A stretch of 64,000 nucleotides of DNA from Rhynchopus sp. YZ270_cl-10 (GCA_964035575.1 OZ037834.1:1705598-1769597), one strand, 5' to 3'; positions 24,521 through 35,358 are shown, counted from the first letter of the stretch. The notes: a model not told the origin generated them from the sequence alone. Numbers and translations are program-made.

Positions 24521-26535
24521 CGCGTTCTTTGTATGTACCTACGGCTTGTGACTCACCGGTGGCTACAAAGCTATCAAGGCTGCACAGAGGAGGAGAGGCC
24601 TGGTGGCGGGATGGTTCACAACCGCCCCCTCTCGTATTTGACCCATTTTCCCCCTTCTTCAACCCCATCCCCCGAAAAACCCTCTCCGAAAACATGAGGG
24701 GAGATGCCCCGCCAACGCACCGGCCGGAAAGCTCGGAATGGGTTTTTGCCACTGTACACTGTATACACTGAACTGTGCATATGTCCGGGATGTGTATATG
24801 TCCGAAAACATGTGTATATGTCCGAGCCTCGGCCAACACGGACATATGCACAGGACATATACACGGGGGGGGGTAGGTATAATTTTTTTCACCACTCATA
24901 ATTTTTTTTTACTGCATAATTTTTTTTTGCGTGCGTGCGTACTTTTTTTTGAGAAGTGGTCTGACGCTTACCAAGAAAAAAAATTACCGTGCCCTAATCA
25001 AAAAATTTTTGTACCGCGAAAAAACCTCGAAAAAACCGGGTGTGAGGGTGTGGATTTAGCGCGCGCCCTGGCCCCAGGTCCCCAAAAAAATTATTTTTTC
25101 TCTTTTTTTGGAAGATCGGGTACGAAATCTTTCAATTCCGGGGTCGGACGATTTTTTTTATGCATCTGTTGATGTCTATTATTTTTTGGGCAGTTCTTAG
25201 GCGGAAGGTACCTACTAGGAAGTGCCTTATGGTGACCCTTTTACAGAGGAATTCCTCTATATTTTAAGGCCACGCTTTCGTCAAAAAATAAATTGCCCAA
25301 GCACGCGTTTGAAAGATGCATTGCAATATCTTGCAATTCCGGGGTCGTACGACCAACGGGTAGACGCAGAAGGCGACCAGGGTACTACCGTATACCAGCG
25401 GCGAACACCCCATTTTCCAAGGTAATTTACCCTGCTATTTATAGCTATAGTGCAAAATTACCCATGGTAAAAAAAGTAGACAACTTCTACTCCACTAATC
25501 TTCTCGATTTTTTTTAATGAAAAGCGCCGAGCTCGGAAATTCACACTAGCGGGGTTTTGGGGGGTTTTTGTGACTGCGAAATTGTTGAGATCACTGGGAG
25601 AGCCGGACCCCAAAGCTCTCCCACACATCCTCGGATGGTATTTTTTTTTTATTTTTTTTTGAAAAAAATATTCTCAGATCCGGGGAGTCAAAATGAATCA
25701 AATGCGGGGTCGCACGATAAAAAATTTGCATCTGGGTTCTCTGAGTGACTTTTTTGCAAAAGTATACGGATTTTCATGGAATGGCTGATATAGAAGTCCT
25801 TTTTTCAACTCTCCCCCTTTTCATAACATAAGCTCCGTATATGAGTTGCAGCACTCATTCCCCCCTCCCTTTTTTTTTCCTTTCACGCGGAGTGTCAGTG
25901 CCTGCGTCCCAGAGGCGTTTTGCACTATCAACTTCACTTTCTTTTGATGATGTGCACGAGAGGGCACATGCATCTTTCAATTTTTCTCCTTTTTTTTTTC
26001 TCTTCCCTCCCCCTATTTACAGACGGTGCCTTCTACTCATTCTCACCGTTTTAGGGCTTTTGCATTTCATTTGTTTAATTTCCTATATTGTTCGATAAAC
26101 AATAAAAGGCTTAGGGTCATCTCACTGCCCGCACTAAACCTCTGACCAGTCATTTTTTTTTTTTTTTCATTTACCCTCTTTTTTTTCTGAGTTTTGTTAA
26201 ATCTGATAAGGGTAGTGTAACTTTTTCGGTCTGTTACCGTTATTTTGGTGTTAGAAAAATCCGGCGGGCGGCGGAGAAAAAAAAGTTATGAAGAAAAAAA
26301 AGTTTTACCAGGGGGAAAAAAGTTATGAAGAGATTTTCTTACATTTTTCCAGAGTTTTCTTCACAGCAAAATCCTTATTTTCGTGACGTGTATCTTGTTT
26401 TCTGTTACGTGTAGCATTTTGTGTCTTCTCATTATCATGTTGCCTGGGTACCTAGGTTCCTGGACACCGGGTGCCTGGTTCCCAGAATGTCTGGGTACCA
26501 GAAAGTTAGAGGTACTACAGTGTGCACAGTGCACA

Positions 26536-27284
26536 GTGTACTGTGTACTGTGTACTGTGTACTGTGTACTGTGTACTGTGTACTGTGTACTGTGTACTGT
26601 GTACTGTGTACTGTGTACTGTGTACTGTGTACTGTGTACTGTGTACTGTGTACTGTGTACTGTGTACTGTGTACTGTGTACTGTGTACTGTGTACTGTGT
26701 ACTGTGTACTGTGTACTGTGTACTGTGTACTGTGTACTGTGTACTGTGTACTGTGTACTGTGTACTGTGTACTGTGTACTGTGTACTGTGTACTGTGTAC
26801 TGTGTACTGTGTACTGTGTACTGTGTACTGTGTACTGTGTACTGTGTACTGTGTACTGTGTACTGTGTACTGTGTACTGTGTACTGTGTACTGTGTACTG
26901 TGTACTGTGTACTGTGTACTGTGTACTGTGTACTGTGTACTGTGTACTGTGTACTGTGTACTGTGTACTGTGTACTGTGTACTGTGTACTGTGTACTGTG
27001 TACTGTGTACTGTGTACTGTGTACTGTGTACTGTGTACTGTGTACTGTGTACTGTGTACTGTGTACTGTGTACTGTGTACTGTGTACTGTGTACTGTGTA
27101 CTGTGTACTGTGTACTGTGTACTGTGTACTGTGTACTGTGTACTGTGTACTGTGTACTGTGTACTGTGTACTGTGTACTGTGTACTGTGTACTGTGTACT
27201 GTGTACTGTGTACTGTGTACTGTGTACTGTGTACTGTGTACTGTGTACTGTGTACTGTGTACTGTGTACTGTGTACTGTGTACA
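26536..27284. repeat. 7-bp satellite array (GTGTACT)n, about 107 copies
   Basis: About 750 bases of GTGTACT with essentially no sequence variation by eye. All six frames stay open because 21 bases encode a seven-residue repeat without stops, so the long open frames here are artefacts of the array. Confidence 0.97.
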
Positions 27285-27510
27285 GAGTCCGCGGAACACC
27301 CCCGTTCACCCCGTCCCGGACGGGGGTCAATTATTTTCCAAAAACCGACCCCCGTCCCAAACCCCCGTCCAGGGACGGGGGTTTTGGATTTTTTTTGGGG
27401 GGGGAGGAGGGGCCCATATTATGGGGAATTTTTTGAGATACCATCGAGCCGGACTCAATTGGTCAAACGTCGAAGGAAAAGGAAGCACGCAGCACGGCGA
27501 AAGGAAAAAA

Positions 27511-27633
27511 GTAGAGTACCGTGCGCCTGCGGCGCAAGCCTGCATCACACCATTCCCGTGACATTGTTTGCCTGTAAAAATGTACAATTTTAAGCGCATT
27601 TTTTTTGAAATGTTGCGTACCGTGGCTTCGCTT
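27511..27633 (-). repeat. Dispersed repeat, family GCGAAGCCACGGTACGC
   Basis: One of three good copies (others at 32293-32430 and 44906-45026, both plus strand; a partial one near 23775). Each begins GGCGAAGCCACGGTACGCAA and ends in GCGCCGCAGGCGCACGGTAC, so ACGGTACGC occurs twice per copy about 100 bases apart. No coding capacity. Confidence 0.8.
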
Positions 27634-27973
27634 GGAACCTTTGGGTGACATACCGCCGTTTCTTTTGTAAAAAAAACTGAGGTTACTGATAATTCGTGCA
27701 CCATGTGTGCCTGGTGCAAATATCAATAAAGTGCCGAACTCCGCCGACCGAGCAATTCTCACATTCCGCCGGAGGCCCCCAACTTGAGCTGGGGTGGGGA
27801 CCCGGGCGCGCGAAGCGCGCCCGGGCTCGACCGAGTTTTGATCTTCTTCTTCCTGTGACTAGCTTGTCAGCGGAGAAAGCTCGGGAGAGGTTTTTTTTTT
27901 TTTTGTTTTTTGGGCGGGACGGGGGTTGGAAGGGGGTGCATAATTAATTTTCGGGGGAGGTCCGCGGGCTCTG

Positions 27974-28619
27974 ACTGTGTACTGTGTACTGTGTACTGTG
28001 TACTGTGTACTGTGTACTGTGTACTGTGTACTGTGTACTGTGTACTGTGTACTGTGTACTGTGTACTGTGTACTGTGTACTGTGTACTGTGTACTGTGTA
28101 CTGTGTACTGTGTACTGTGTACTGTGTACTGTGTACTGTGTACTGTGTACTGTGTACTGTGTACTGTGTACTGTGTACTGTGTACTGTGTACTGTGTACT
28201 GTGTACTGTGTACTGTGTACTGTGTACTGTGTACTGTGTACTGTGTACTGTGTACTGTGTACTGTGTACTGTGTACTGTGTACTGTGTACTGTGTACTGT
28301 GTACTGTGTACTGTGTACTGTGTACTGTGTACTGTGTACTGTGTACTGTGTACTGTGTACTGTGTACTGTGTACTGTGTACTGTGTACTGTGTACTGTGT
28401 ACTGTGTACTGTGTACTGTGTACTGTGTACTGTGTACTGTGTACTGTGTACTGTGTACTGTGTACTGTGTACTGTGTACTGTGTACTGTGTACTGTGTAC
28501 TGTGTACTGTGTACTGTGTACTGTGTACTGTGTACTGTGTACTGTGTACTGTGTACTGTGTACTGTGTACTGTGTACTGTGTACTGTGTACTGTGTACTG
28601 TGTACTGTGTACTGTGTAC
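27974..28619. repeat. 7-bp satellite array (GTGTACT)n, about 92 copies
   Basis: Same unit and same orientation as the array at 26536 and equally uniform. The two arrays are separated by about 690 bases of G-rich and repeat-family sequence. Confidence 0.97.
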
Positions 28620-28856
28620 AAGAAAACACTCGTGAAGGCAAACGACTTTTCTCTCGAGAAAAATTGCTTACTCACCAAGTGATCGAGAGGTGCTCTAGGT
28701 ATGGGCCCTGTACAGCCGCACGCAGATCTTTCCTATAGAACCTCTTCATAACTTTTTTCCCTAGGTACTTTCTACATAACTTTTTTTTTTTTGGTTTTCA
28801 AAAAATCCGGCGGGCGGTAACGGTAACAGGCTGAAAAAGTTACACTACCCTAACAT

Positions 28857-29040
28857 TAAAAATGCACATTTTTCTTCTTTTTTTTTTTTGATTCCTCCCC
28901 ACCACCCACCTACCCACCCACCCATCCACCCATCCATCCACCACCCCCACTTTCCCAGACATGCTTTTATAGATCCTCAACAACCCCAGCTGTGTGGGGG
29001 CATTTAATAAGAACGATAAAAAAACACATTTTTTTCCAAA
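28857..29040. other. Upstream region of the gene at 29041
   Basis: T-rich then CCAC/CCAT-rich tract reaching to the ATG at 29041. No distinct promoter element is recognisable. Confidence 0.4.
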
Positions 29041-30321
29041 ATGGAGTCTTGGAAGGAGGACGTTGCTGGGCAACACCAGCATTACCACCGAATCACCACC
29101 ACCACCACCACCACCACTATTCTTATCACCTTCTTTGTTCTCCTCCAAAGCAGCCTGGTCAGCGCAGAATACGAAGTGAGCAGCTCCTTGACAGGGGGGT
29201 TGTCGGACATCAGAAAAGGGCGGTTTCGATGTCCGTCGTGTAATACTAGTAGGGATTGTGGGGTGCGTGCGTCGCAGTTGTTGCATCAGAAGGATACGGA
29301 TTGGAGGATATGGCGTGCAGACAATGGGTATACATCTCCGACACCTTTTGCGGGGATGAAGCTGTGTATTCGGAAGTGGATGGTTGGGTGTAATGGACCG
29401 CAGGGGCCGAATCTCTGTAATAGTTATACAGAAGTGTGTATGCAGTCGAAGTCGCGACCAGAGAGTGGTAGGAATTTGCCGTATGAGGTCTGTTCGTCGC
29501 ATTCGTTCATGTCTCCAGCCTCGTTCACGTTGGTGATAACGATACCCATTTTTCTTTGTATCGTGTCCGCGCTGTCGATCGTAGCAACGCTGCATCATTC
29601 CTTTGTAAACGGATACTGCCAATGCCCGCCTTCAATAGAAAAGATTCCTGTGATGCTGTGCAGTGCGGTGCTGATGGTGTTCAGCTTTTTGACCTTCTTT
29701 TCGCCGCATTTCACCTGTGGGGTGGTAGGGATGTTTATTGCGATTCTCGCAATCATATCGCAAACGGTCGCAGCAACCATGGTGGGTGGTGCAGGAGTCG
29801 GCGGCTTCGACGGCGACAAAGACATGACAGAGCGAGCGCAGAGGTGGCTCTTTGCGGCAGGGGGGTCGACGGTGCTTCTCGTGCACCTTGCCTGGGGTGG
29901 GGGGTACCCCGTGACCAGCACGCTTCAGGAGCTCGGCAAGGAGTGCAGTGAGTTTTACAACTTCTTTGTGATCGACCAGAGATTGGTGCCAGGAGGCGCA
30001 GACCCGTACTGGGGGTACTGCGAGGTGTCGTATCTTGAGGACACCCTGTGGAATGTGACGGCCGTGCTCTGGATAGGGCTGGCCTTGGGTCTCCTCCACT
30101 TTCACTCCCTGGGAACGCTCTTTGCGCATCGGTTCACACACCGTGAGACGGAAGACCCACCCTCCTTTGGTGCAAAAGGCCCAGGCGCGTTTCTCATGTC
30201 TAGCAAGTCAAAGGTGCACCTCGACTTCACCCATGTCACAGGACGGCACGCAAGGAGAGACCACTTTCACTCCGTAGAAAGGTATGGGGTTTTTTGTACC
30301 ATTTTCTTTAGATCAATGTGA
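29041..30321 (+). CDS. Multi-pass membrane protein with Cys-rich N-terminal ectodomain
   Basis: The 426-aa protein starts at ATG 29041 with a signal-like segment that includes eight Thr residues encoded by a CAC/ACC microsatellite, then ILITFFVLLQSSLVSA. About residues 45-155 form a Cys-rich ectodomain (CPSC, CGV, CIR, GCNG, LCNS, EVC). About five hydrophobic helices follow (near 162-190, 200-222, 226-248, 262-284, 336-360), then a basic/His-rich tail. I do not recognise the family; topology resembles four- or five-pass surface proteins. The last 30 bases before the final codons begin GTATGG and end CTTTAG and keep frame, so they could be a tiny intron or could be translated. The repeats downstream make a further exon unlikely but not excluded. 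Confidence 0.7.
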   Translation: MESWKEDVAGQHQHYHRITTTTTTTTILITFFVLLQSSLVSAEYEVSSSLTGGLSDIRKGRFRCPSCNTSRDCGVRASQLLHQKDTDWRIWRADNGYTSPTPFAGMKLCIRKWMVGCNGPQGPNLCNSYTEVCMQSKSRPESGRNLPYEVCSSHSFMSPASFTLVITIPIFLCIVSALSIVATLHHSFVNGYCQCPPSIEKIPVMLCSAVLMVFSFLTFFSPHFTCGVVGMFIAILAIISQTVAATMVGGAGVGGFDGDKDMTERAQRWLFAAGGSTVLLVHLAWGGGYPVTSTLQELGKECSEFYNFFVIDQRLVPGGADPYWGYCEVSYLEDTLWNVTAVLWIGLALGLLHFHSLGTLFAHRFTHRETEDPPSFGAKGPGAFLMSSKSKVHLDFTHVTGRHARRDHFHSVERYGVFCTIFFRSM

Positions 30322-30438
30322 ACAAACATAACCCTCAAAAAGTTGAGAGAGTTTTGTGTAAAAGGGGGGAATATGGGAGGTTTGTTTTGTGCAAATACAT
30401 GCCGTCTCAAGGGGGGTTGGTGCTATAGGAAATGAGTC

Positions 30439-30872
30439 AACGACCTGTCAGCGACCTGTCAATATCGGGGGGGGGGAGGGTCATTTTTTGATAGTACTTT
30501 GCCATTTTTTCAGGTACACAGGTACACAGGTACACAGGTACACAGGTACACAGGTACACAGGTACACAGGTACACAGGTACACAGGTACACAGGTACACA
30601 GGTACACAGGTACACAGGTACACAGGTACACAGGTACACAGGTACACAGGTACACAGGTACACAGGTACACAGGTACACAGGTACACAGGTACACAGGTA
30701 CACAGGTACACAGGTACACAGGTACACAGGTACACAGGTACACAGGTACACAGGTACACAGGTACACAGGTACACATGTGCACAGGTACACAGGCCACCA
30801 AAAAATCGCGAAGGGCCGTTAAAAAATGACCCCCCCCTATGGCAACGACCTGTCAGCGACCTGTCAATATCG
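30439..30872. mobile_element. Array-bearing inverted-repeat insertion flanked by 31-bp direct repeats
   Basis: A 31-base sequence beginning CAACGACCTGTCAGCG occurs exactly at 30439-30469 and 30842-30872. Between them lie an inverted pair (GGGTCATTTTTTGA near 30478 and its near complement near 30822) and the 8-bp array. A related uninterrupted sequence (CAACGACCTGTCAATATCG followed by CCCCTCCCGGAGC) occurs near 45662-45697. Confidence 0.65.
30511..30794. repeat. 8-bp satellite array (GGTACACA)n, about 35 copies
   Basis: Uniform array of GGTACACA, with one variant region (GTACACATGTGCACAG) near the right end. The same unit on the other strand forms the short array at 33863. Confidence 0.97.
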
Positions 30873-31870
30873 GCCCCCCCTGGAGCACCAGGGGTGTTTT
30901 TTTTTTGACAACAAACTTATGGAAATCCACGCAGCTGATGCTCCGATAACGAAAAAAAGGTGACTAAGCAATGAGAGGCTTAGGGTCATCTTATAAAATT
31001 TTTCTTCTTACTTTTTCTCTTATTTGATTGAAATCAAGGTGACCGTGGGAAGCTGAGGGTTTCTCGAGGGTTTTGCACTTTTTCGCAACTTCTCTTCTTT
31101 TCTGTACTCTCCACTTATTCATTAGGTGGCTAAGCACAGAGGCTTCAGGTTCATCTTAAACACTCAAACATTTTCTTCTACTTTCATCCAGATGGCTGGC
31201 ACCGTACAGTGGGTCAGTCGGAGGTGCCTGCATTAATAACAACCACAATTTCCATACCATTTCCTTTACCACAGTTACAACGATGTTGGGGTTGATATGC
31301 TAACAAAATGAGAGCACGAGACAGAAGAGACTTGCATTAGGGACGGGTTGGTCACGCCGGATATACGTAAGGAGGCTACGTCTGTGTGTGGAAGGGGGGG
31401 AAAGGGGAAGGGAGGGTGTGTGTGTGTTTGTTAAGAGCACGCTGTCTTTTAAAAGGTGTATGCACGCAAGGGATCCATCTTTTTCAACTTATCTTTTCTT
31501 TGCTGATTTTCTGCCACCCCCCGCGCTCTAACTGCCTCCGCACCACTAAGGTTATTTTTTTTTTTTTGCATAAATAGACAAAACTGCCCCCCTTTTAACC
31601 CCAGCGTCACTATCGATTTTTTTGCTGCCACTCCATTTTTCAGATTCTCATTATATATTTTTAAAAAAACTCCTTTCGATGCGTTCAATGTGAGCATCTC
31701 GCAAAAGAGAAAAAAAAAAACAAAAGCAGACACCGTATTGCACGCGTGAGCCTAAAAGCTATTTACTATTTTAATAGCCGTAAAATTATTTCCTCAAGCC
31801 AAAATCCTTCTAGGAGCGGAGTTTTAAGAATGCCATAATTGACGTCTGGAAATAATTGCAGTGGAGGTAT
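30873..31870. other. Intergenic spacer with dispersed hairpin motifs
   Basis: No supported gene. GTGACTAAGC-type motifs ending in GAGAGGCTTAGGGTCATC or close variants occur near 30960 and 31125. The second is followed by CATCCAGATGGCTGGCACCG and the GTCAGTCGGAGGTGCCTG motif near 31190-31250, an arrangement also seen in part near 590 and 5220. Confidence 0.55.
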
Positions 31871-31963
31871 TTTAGCCGGGTTTCCCACACAAAAAATAAT
31901 TACCGTGTAATTATAGGAAATAATTACACGGTAATTATTTTTTGTGTGGGAAACCCGGCTAAA
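31871..31963. repeat. Perfect 43-bp inverted repeat with 7-base loop
   Basis: Arms 31871-31913 and 31921-31963 are exact complements, starting TTTAGCCGGGTTTCCCACAC, with a TAGGAAA loop. A long A/T and C-rich tract follows. It could be a minimal foldback element. Confidence 0.95.
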
Positions 31964-32292
31964 AAAAAATCGCGATTTTTTTTCTTTTTTTCTTTTGCAG
32001 GGTTTTTTCTAGGATTTTTTTTTTCAGATCTGGGGGGGGACGCAAAAAAACCACCCAAAAAAATTTTTTTTTCGCAGGTGCAAGCAGGGTTTCCGCTTAT
32101 CTTCATGGAAATTTTTTCCAAAACCGTGAAGATATGTCCAAAAAGGGGTCTATAGTTTTCGCGCTCCGCGCAAAAAAGCCCGTTCATTTCACGTAAATAC
32201 GTGATAACGTGGGATGGTAACGAACATCAAGAACCAAACCAACCCTTTTTCTCATGTTCCACATCCTACGGAGTCATGATATCAGAACTTTC

Positions 32293-32430
32293 TGGCGAAG
32301 CCACGGTACGCAACATTTCAAAAAATTGTGACCTAAAATTGAACATTTGTACGGCCAAACTATGGTAGAGGGCTGTGGTATTCCGCTCATAAGTTTTGAG
32401 TTGCGCCGCAGGCGCACGGTACGCTACTTT
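32293..32430 (+). repeat. Dispersed repeat, family GCGAAGCCACGGTACGC
   Basis: Second good copy of the family described at 27511, plus strand, with both the GGCGAAGCCACGG start and the GCGCCGCAGGCGCACGG end. Confidence 0.8.
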
Positions 32431-32619
32431 TTTATTTTTGCCGATCCCTTATTCTCACTCTTTTGTTCGGTCCGTCAAATGGTGCAAAGGTTGAGTGAAT
32501 TGGGGGCACGGTCTGAAACTTCACCTCGCTATATCCTCTTCACAATGATGCCAGAAAGGGGATAAGACGCGCTTCGCGTCTTATCCCCTTCCTGCCTCCC
32601 CTTTTTTTTTCTGGTGCGG

Positions 32620-33250
32620 GTTACGTACGTTCAGGGGTTAAGTTAGCTTTTTTTTTTTCTCGCTGAGTCGGGTTTTCTGGGTTTTTTTCGATTTTTCTGG
32701 ATTTTGCGAAAAATAACCAATCCCCTCCGCGAGCGCAGCGAGCGGGAAAATTTTAAGGTGCACCTCCGCGAGCGTAGCGAGCGAAAAAAAAATTCCGCGA
32801 TTTTTGGGCAAAGTTCAAAAATCCCACCAAAAAATGGGGGGCTGGGGATTTTTGGATTTGTCCTAACAATTTTGGAGCATAAATTTGAAGAACAGGACTG
32901 GTGTACCCCTCACCGACCTCAGTTCCCACGTCCTGCTTCACCCGCACTCTCGCAACACTAGTACTGAACCCGAAGTTCGCCAGAGATCCCTGTTGCCTCT
33001 TCATATGAATAATTCCCAGTTCTGACCGGGGGTTTGTTTGGGTCGGGAGGATATTTTTTTTCTTAGAGGGTGGGGTGGGGGCTCCGCCCCCACCCCTACC
33101 CCACCTTCCCAGCCTACACCACCCAAAAATTTGGATTTTTTTTTTTCGGATTCCATTTTTTTTTTTTTTTTTTTTGAAAAACCCGAAAACCCGAAAACCG
33201 GGTTTTGAAAACCCAGAAACCCGCCCTAACTTAACCCCTGCGTACGTTGT
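32620..33250. mobile_element. Foldback element with GTACG...GGGGTTAAGTTAG ends
   Basis: The ends 32624-32647 and about 33225-33247 are inverted copies (ACGTACG, CAGGGGTTAAGTTAG). Inside, CGGGTTTTCTGGG-type sequence on the left is mirrored by AACCCAGAAACCCG on the right. The interior holds two CTCCGCGAGCG hairpin units (32724-32790) and a unique stretch without a recognisable gene. Confidence 0.6.
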
Positions 33251-33423
33251 GTCCCAAATGGGGGTCTGTGCGGGTGACCCCCAACCACCCCCCCCACATC
33301 CTTTTTTCCCAAGTCAAAATGCGTCCCCCCCCCGGGGGGGGACGCGTTTCCCCCAAAAATCTGGGGGGGGACGCCGTCCCCCCCCCGCTCCCCCTAGAAA
33401 AAACCCTGTTTTGTGAACACCCC

Positions 33424-33862
33424 GGGTTTGATACCTGTACCGCAGGCATTCCTCTGAGTCTAACGATTGATAATCAGAGCTCGGTTTGTTGTCAAAGACA
33501 TCTTCCACCATGCATTGAGGAGGGTAAGACAGTGGTCGCAGTTTGTACTTGATAGCATTACAACATTTAACTTCTCCACGGGGGTCTTGGGCCGTTCACT
33601 CGGTTATACCTTGACCAGCGGAAGAGGCCTTTTTGGTCTCTAGAATATCCGGTATTCCCGAACGGAGGCACACTTTGTGTGTTACTACGACCTGGCAACT
33701 TCCAGCAGTAGGTTAAGTAATGCTTTCTTGTAAATTGTTGGATCATTTATCTCCTCAGTGCATGAATGCCCCACGTGACTGGACACTTTTGTGTTTGTCA
33801 AGTGGACTGTCTGGTCACTTCTCAGTGACTGGCGGGTTGGCTGTGGTTGCCCTGTCACGACT
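33424..33862. repeat. Dispersed repeat copy A, ends at an 8-bp array
   Basis: About 440 bases are shared with 43446-43995 (copy B), same orientation, with high identity from CATGCATTGAGGAGGGTAAG through ATGAATGCCCCACGTGACTG. Both copies run straight into an 8-bp array but with different units. Copy B has extra sequence near its start. No open frame is clearly maintained in both. Confidence 0.8.
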
Positions 33863-33950
33863 TACCTGTGTACCTGTGTACCTGTGTACCTGTGTACCTG
33901 TGTACCTGTGTACCTGTGTACCTGTGTACCTGTGTACCTGTGTACCTGGG
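33863..33950. repeat. 8-bp array (ACCTGTGT)n, about 11 copies
   Basis: Complementary to the GGTACACA unit at 30511. It ends in degenerate ACCTGGGTGACTGGGTACG sequence, which resembles the unit of the array at 44039. Confidence 0.95.
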
Positions 33951-34047
33951 TGACTGGGTACGTACCTGGGTAAATGTGACCAGGTGACCTGGTCAGACCT
34001 CTGACCAGCGCACCGTGACAGCACAGGCTGCCGAAAACGGATTTTGG

Positions 34048-34240
34048 CTTTCGGAAATAATTTTACGGCAATTAAATATCAAATTCCATGCAATTATTTC
34101 ACAGAAAATTGCACTCGGAGGTGTATTTTTCACTCGTTTTGTTAATTGCACTCGCTGCGCTCGTGCAATTAACCACTCGTGAAAAAAACACCTCCTCGTA
34201 GCAATTATGGTGAAATAATTGCATAGTAATTAAATACTAA
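34048..34240. repeat. Foldback of GCAATTATTTCAC type
   Basis: Inverted copies of GCAATTATTTCAC and AATTGCACTCG flank a small central hairpin (CACTCGCTGCGCTCGTG). Similar ATTATTTCAC-rich foldbacks form the region 40560-42600. Confidence 0.7.
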
Positions 34241-35358
34241 GGTTTTCAGAATAAAAAATAAATTTACCTGTTTTTATATACGGGAAAAATAGGGGGCAGG
34301 AAAAAAATACCTGCTTTTTTTCTGAGGGGAATTTCAATCTTTGAGTGGCTCTGTAGTGTAAAAGCTGCATTTTTACACTGTACCCTAATTTTTTTTCGCC
34401 TGCGGCGCCATCAATATTATTTTTTTGCTCCGCAAAAAAATAGAGGTCCGAATATCTTCGCCTACATTTTGCGGCCGAAAAAGACAACTTTGACCAAAGC
34501 TGCAAAAAGGTCGGCGCACGTAGCGCGCCCGGGTTTGGGACCTTTTTGCATTTCGAGGGGCCGGTGGCCCAGAATCATAGTTACATTTTACCCTGTGAAT
34601 CTCACTGGTGTAATGGCCAAAAATTGTATCAACCATAAACTTGTCCATTATTTTCGAAATAACCCGCTACAGTGAGGTGAATGCTCGCAAAACCCTCTAC
34701 AACCCGTCGGTAGATATACAACCCCTACCCCCGCCAGAGGACAAATCCCCACAAAAACATACTGCCAAAAGTTACTGCAAACTAGATACTTGGCACTTCC
34801 CAAAAATTTAAGTGATGGAAATTTTGGCCATTTTTTTAAAGTGACCCCAACACAGGCTGGGATTGGCCCAAAAATGCAAGAAACAGCGCTTTTGGGTGGT
34901 ACCCTGCCTCGAAAATGTGAAAAGTGGGAAAATCACAAGGTAATAAAAACAGGTAAATTTGTCTATTAGGTTAAGGAAAATCTGGAAAATAGGTACTATT
35001 TAGCCGCATGCGTGCCGTATTGGGATCTTTCTTGCGATGCGTAAACATTGTGTTATTACAGAAAAAAAATCACACCTCCTATGGACATCGTTTTCTCTGT
35101 GGTGCATCTTGTGTTCTCGTTTGAAGCGTTCTCCTCTTCGTACTCTGAAACTACAGTAGTTTCCAACTCCTCTTTTGCAGTTCAATCAGGGTCACTTTGT
35201 TACGACCTAGCGTGCAGCCCCCATCCCATCCCCCACCCTTCTTCCACCTCACAACCCCCACCACCACCACAGACCCCAACATTTAGGGGGGGGGGGGGGT
35301 TCTTTGAGTAAATCCCCTTTCCCCCCTTCCCTCCCCTCCCCCCCCCCTTTTTTTTACA
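34241..35358. other. Intergenic spacer upstream of the FHA-like gene
   Basis: No supported gene or RNA. It includes a GCGCACGTAGCGCGCC hairpin near 34513 and long G, C and T homopolymers (35284-35356) ending just before the ATG at 35359. Confidence 0.45.

Larger units (their letters stand above)
23190..25791. mobile_element. Nested foldback elements (three inverted-repeat shells)
   Basis: Outer ends near 23190-23221 and 25761-25791 are inverted copies (GCCATTCCATGAAAA type). Just inside lie two direct copies of about 80 bases that include CAACTTCTACTCCACTAATC and GCGCCGAGCTCGG (23248-23328, 25464-25552). A second inverted pair (GGGCACGGTAATT type) bounds 23952-24996. A third (CCTACC, C run, GTGTATATGTCC) bounds 24238-24884. 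The core holds repeated GTGTATATGTCCG units and four tandem 43-base units with CTCCGCGAGCG. No transposase is visible. I read this as successive insertion of non-autonomous elements into one another. Confidence 0.75.
26209..28856. mobile_element. Inverted-repeat element enclosing two 7-bp arrays
   Basis: Ends of about 120-135 bases are inverted copies: the left reads GGGTAGTGTAACTTTTTC, a CTGTTACCGTT block, CCGGCGGGCGG and AAAAAAGTTATGAAGAG, and the right carries the same blocks in complement. Inside are two 7-bp arrays, G-rich inverted flanks (CAGAGTCCGCGG type), and a copy of the GCGAAGCCACGGTACGC repeat family on the minus strand (27511-27633). No protein gene is convincing. Confidence 0.7.

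Noticed and set aside
26361-27593. Long open frames on both strands over the 7-bp array (up to about 390 residues)
   Set aside because: They exist only because the array unit has no stop in any frame; the flanks have no gene signal.
26521-28619. Telomeric repeat
   Set aside because: GTGTACT lacks the G-cluster pattern of telomeres and the arrays are internal between inverted repeats.
27859-28738. Long open frames over the second 7-bp array
   Set aside because: Same artefact of a stop-free tandem unit.
30389-30829. Open frames over the (GGTACACA)n array
   Set aside because: Stop-free satellite translation, no domain or splice support.
35284-35356. G run and C run as a regulatory hairpin or terminator of the FHA-like gene
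   Set aside because: Homopolymers are common throughout the window; nothing links these to regulation.
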